Of a DNA stretch of 64,000 bases, positions 63,768 to 64,000 are shown one piece after another. Numbering within the stretch: position 1 is the first letter of the stretch; each line of letters opens with the position of its first letter. A model generated the notes under the pieces. The model saw nothing but the letters and a program-made list of their open reading frames with translations. It did no database searches and had not been told where the DNA came from. The translations under genes were made by a program, and so were the position numbers. Where the stretch lies: contig JAWLAG010000002.1 of NCBI GenBank assembly GCA_041395505.1, positions 1-64,000 of the forward strand, read 5' to 3'. The stretch is from Steroidobacteraceae bacterium (GTDB lineage Bacteria > Pseudomonadota > Gammaproteobacteria > Steroidobacterales > Steroidobacteraceae).

Positions 63768-64000
63768 TTAAACGGCCACCGCGGCCTTGATTGCCGGATG
63801 GTATTGATAATTCTCGAATTCGAAGTCGTCAAAACGATACTCGAAGATACTGGGTGGCCGCCGCCGGATACGCAGGTGCGGCGCCGGCAACGGCTCGCGC
63901 GCCAATTGCAGGTCGGCCTGGGCAAGATGGTTCTGGTAGAGGTGACAGTCGCCACCGGTCCAGATGAACTCGCCCGGCTCGAGATCGCATTGCTCGGCGA
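63768..64000 (-). CDS. thyA: Thymidylate synthase, C-terminal part (5' end outside window)
   Basis: ThyA methylates dUMP to dTMP using methylene-THF. Only the C-terminal 77 codons are in the window: EFIWTGGDCHLYQNH, PPSIFEYRFDDF and the terminal IKAAVAV, all matching the canonical enzyme end. The frame reads to the window edge without a stop. It is on the same strand as folA; dihydrofolate made by ThyA is recycled by FolA. Confidence 0.95.
   Translation of the reverse strand, partial: AEQCDLEPGEFIWTGGDCHLYQNHLAQADLQLAREPLPAPHLRIRRRPPSIFEYRFDDFEFENYQYHPAIKAAVAV

Overview
The window is a gene-dense, high-GC bacterial chromosome segment. Gene content and order indicate a gammaproteobacterium: rplY-pth-ychF, lolB-ispE-tRNA-prs, lptD-surA-pdxA-rsmA-apaG-apaH, mreBCD-mrdA-rodA-mltB-rlpA-dacA-ybeD with lipBA nearby, and the amgK/murU recycling pair. 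A GatCAB amidotransferase, a bacterial homospermidine synthase, a eukaryote-type kynurenine branch (3-hydroxyanthranilate dioxygenase, kynureninase, kynurenine 3-monooxygenase) and an S8 protease with WxxGYL-type repeats suggest a lineage near Xanthomonadales, Nevskiales or Steroidobacteraceae. That placement is an inference, not a measurement. No prophage, insertion sequence, CRISPR array, rRNA or replication origin was seen. The only RNA gene is a tRNA-Gln(UUG).

Layout. 1-8.3 kb: the 3' end of dacB, a VOC protein, then a leftward block TPR-lolB-ispE-tRNA-Gln-prs-rplY-pth-ychF. 8.3-18.3 kb: prfA and prmC, usually neighbours, are separated by a 6.8 kb set of membrane and AAA+ genes (RDD, SpoIIM, DUF58, MoxR, DUF4350-like, DUF4129-like, multi-TM protein), followed by a cyclophilin and mtgA. 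18.3-23.7 kb: a leftward methionine-cycle operon, ArsR-like regulator-metF-metH. 23.8-29.3 kb: an accessory stretch with a cyclase-family lipoprotein, an exported methyltransferase-like protein and a large secreted subtilase. 29.5-33.6 kb: gatCAB and hslO. 33.7-43.6 kb: the elongasome and wall-maturation operon. 43.7-48.6 kb: homospermidine synthase, lipB-lipA, murU-amgK. 48.6-55.7 kb: the lptD-apaH operon, with a universal stress protein added. 55.7-64 kb: a lipoprotein, the kynurenine genes, folA, a large secreted DUF11-type protein, a SET-domain protein and the 3' end of thyA.

Two themes recur. The first is peptidoglycan synthesis, trimming and recycling (dacB, mtgA, mreBCD, mrdA, rodA, mltB, rlpA, dacA, a D-amino-acid transaminase, amgK, murU). 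The second is one-carbon and methyl metabolism (metF, metH, folA, thyA, lipA, several methyltransferases). Genes are tightly packed. Many same-strand pairs share ATGA, TGATG or TAATG junctions, and many convergent pairs overlap at their 3' ends. No fully established new system is visible. The best candidates are the MoxR/DUF58/SpoIIM set inside prfA-prmC, the ArsR-like regulator with a shortened methyltransferase-like domain ahead of metF-metH, the repeat-bearing subtilase, and the SET protein with a histone-H1-like tail.
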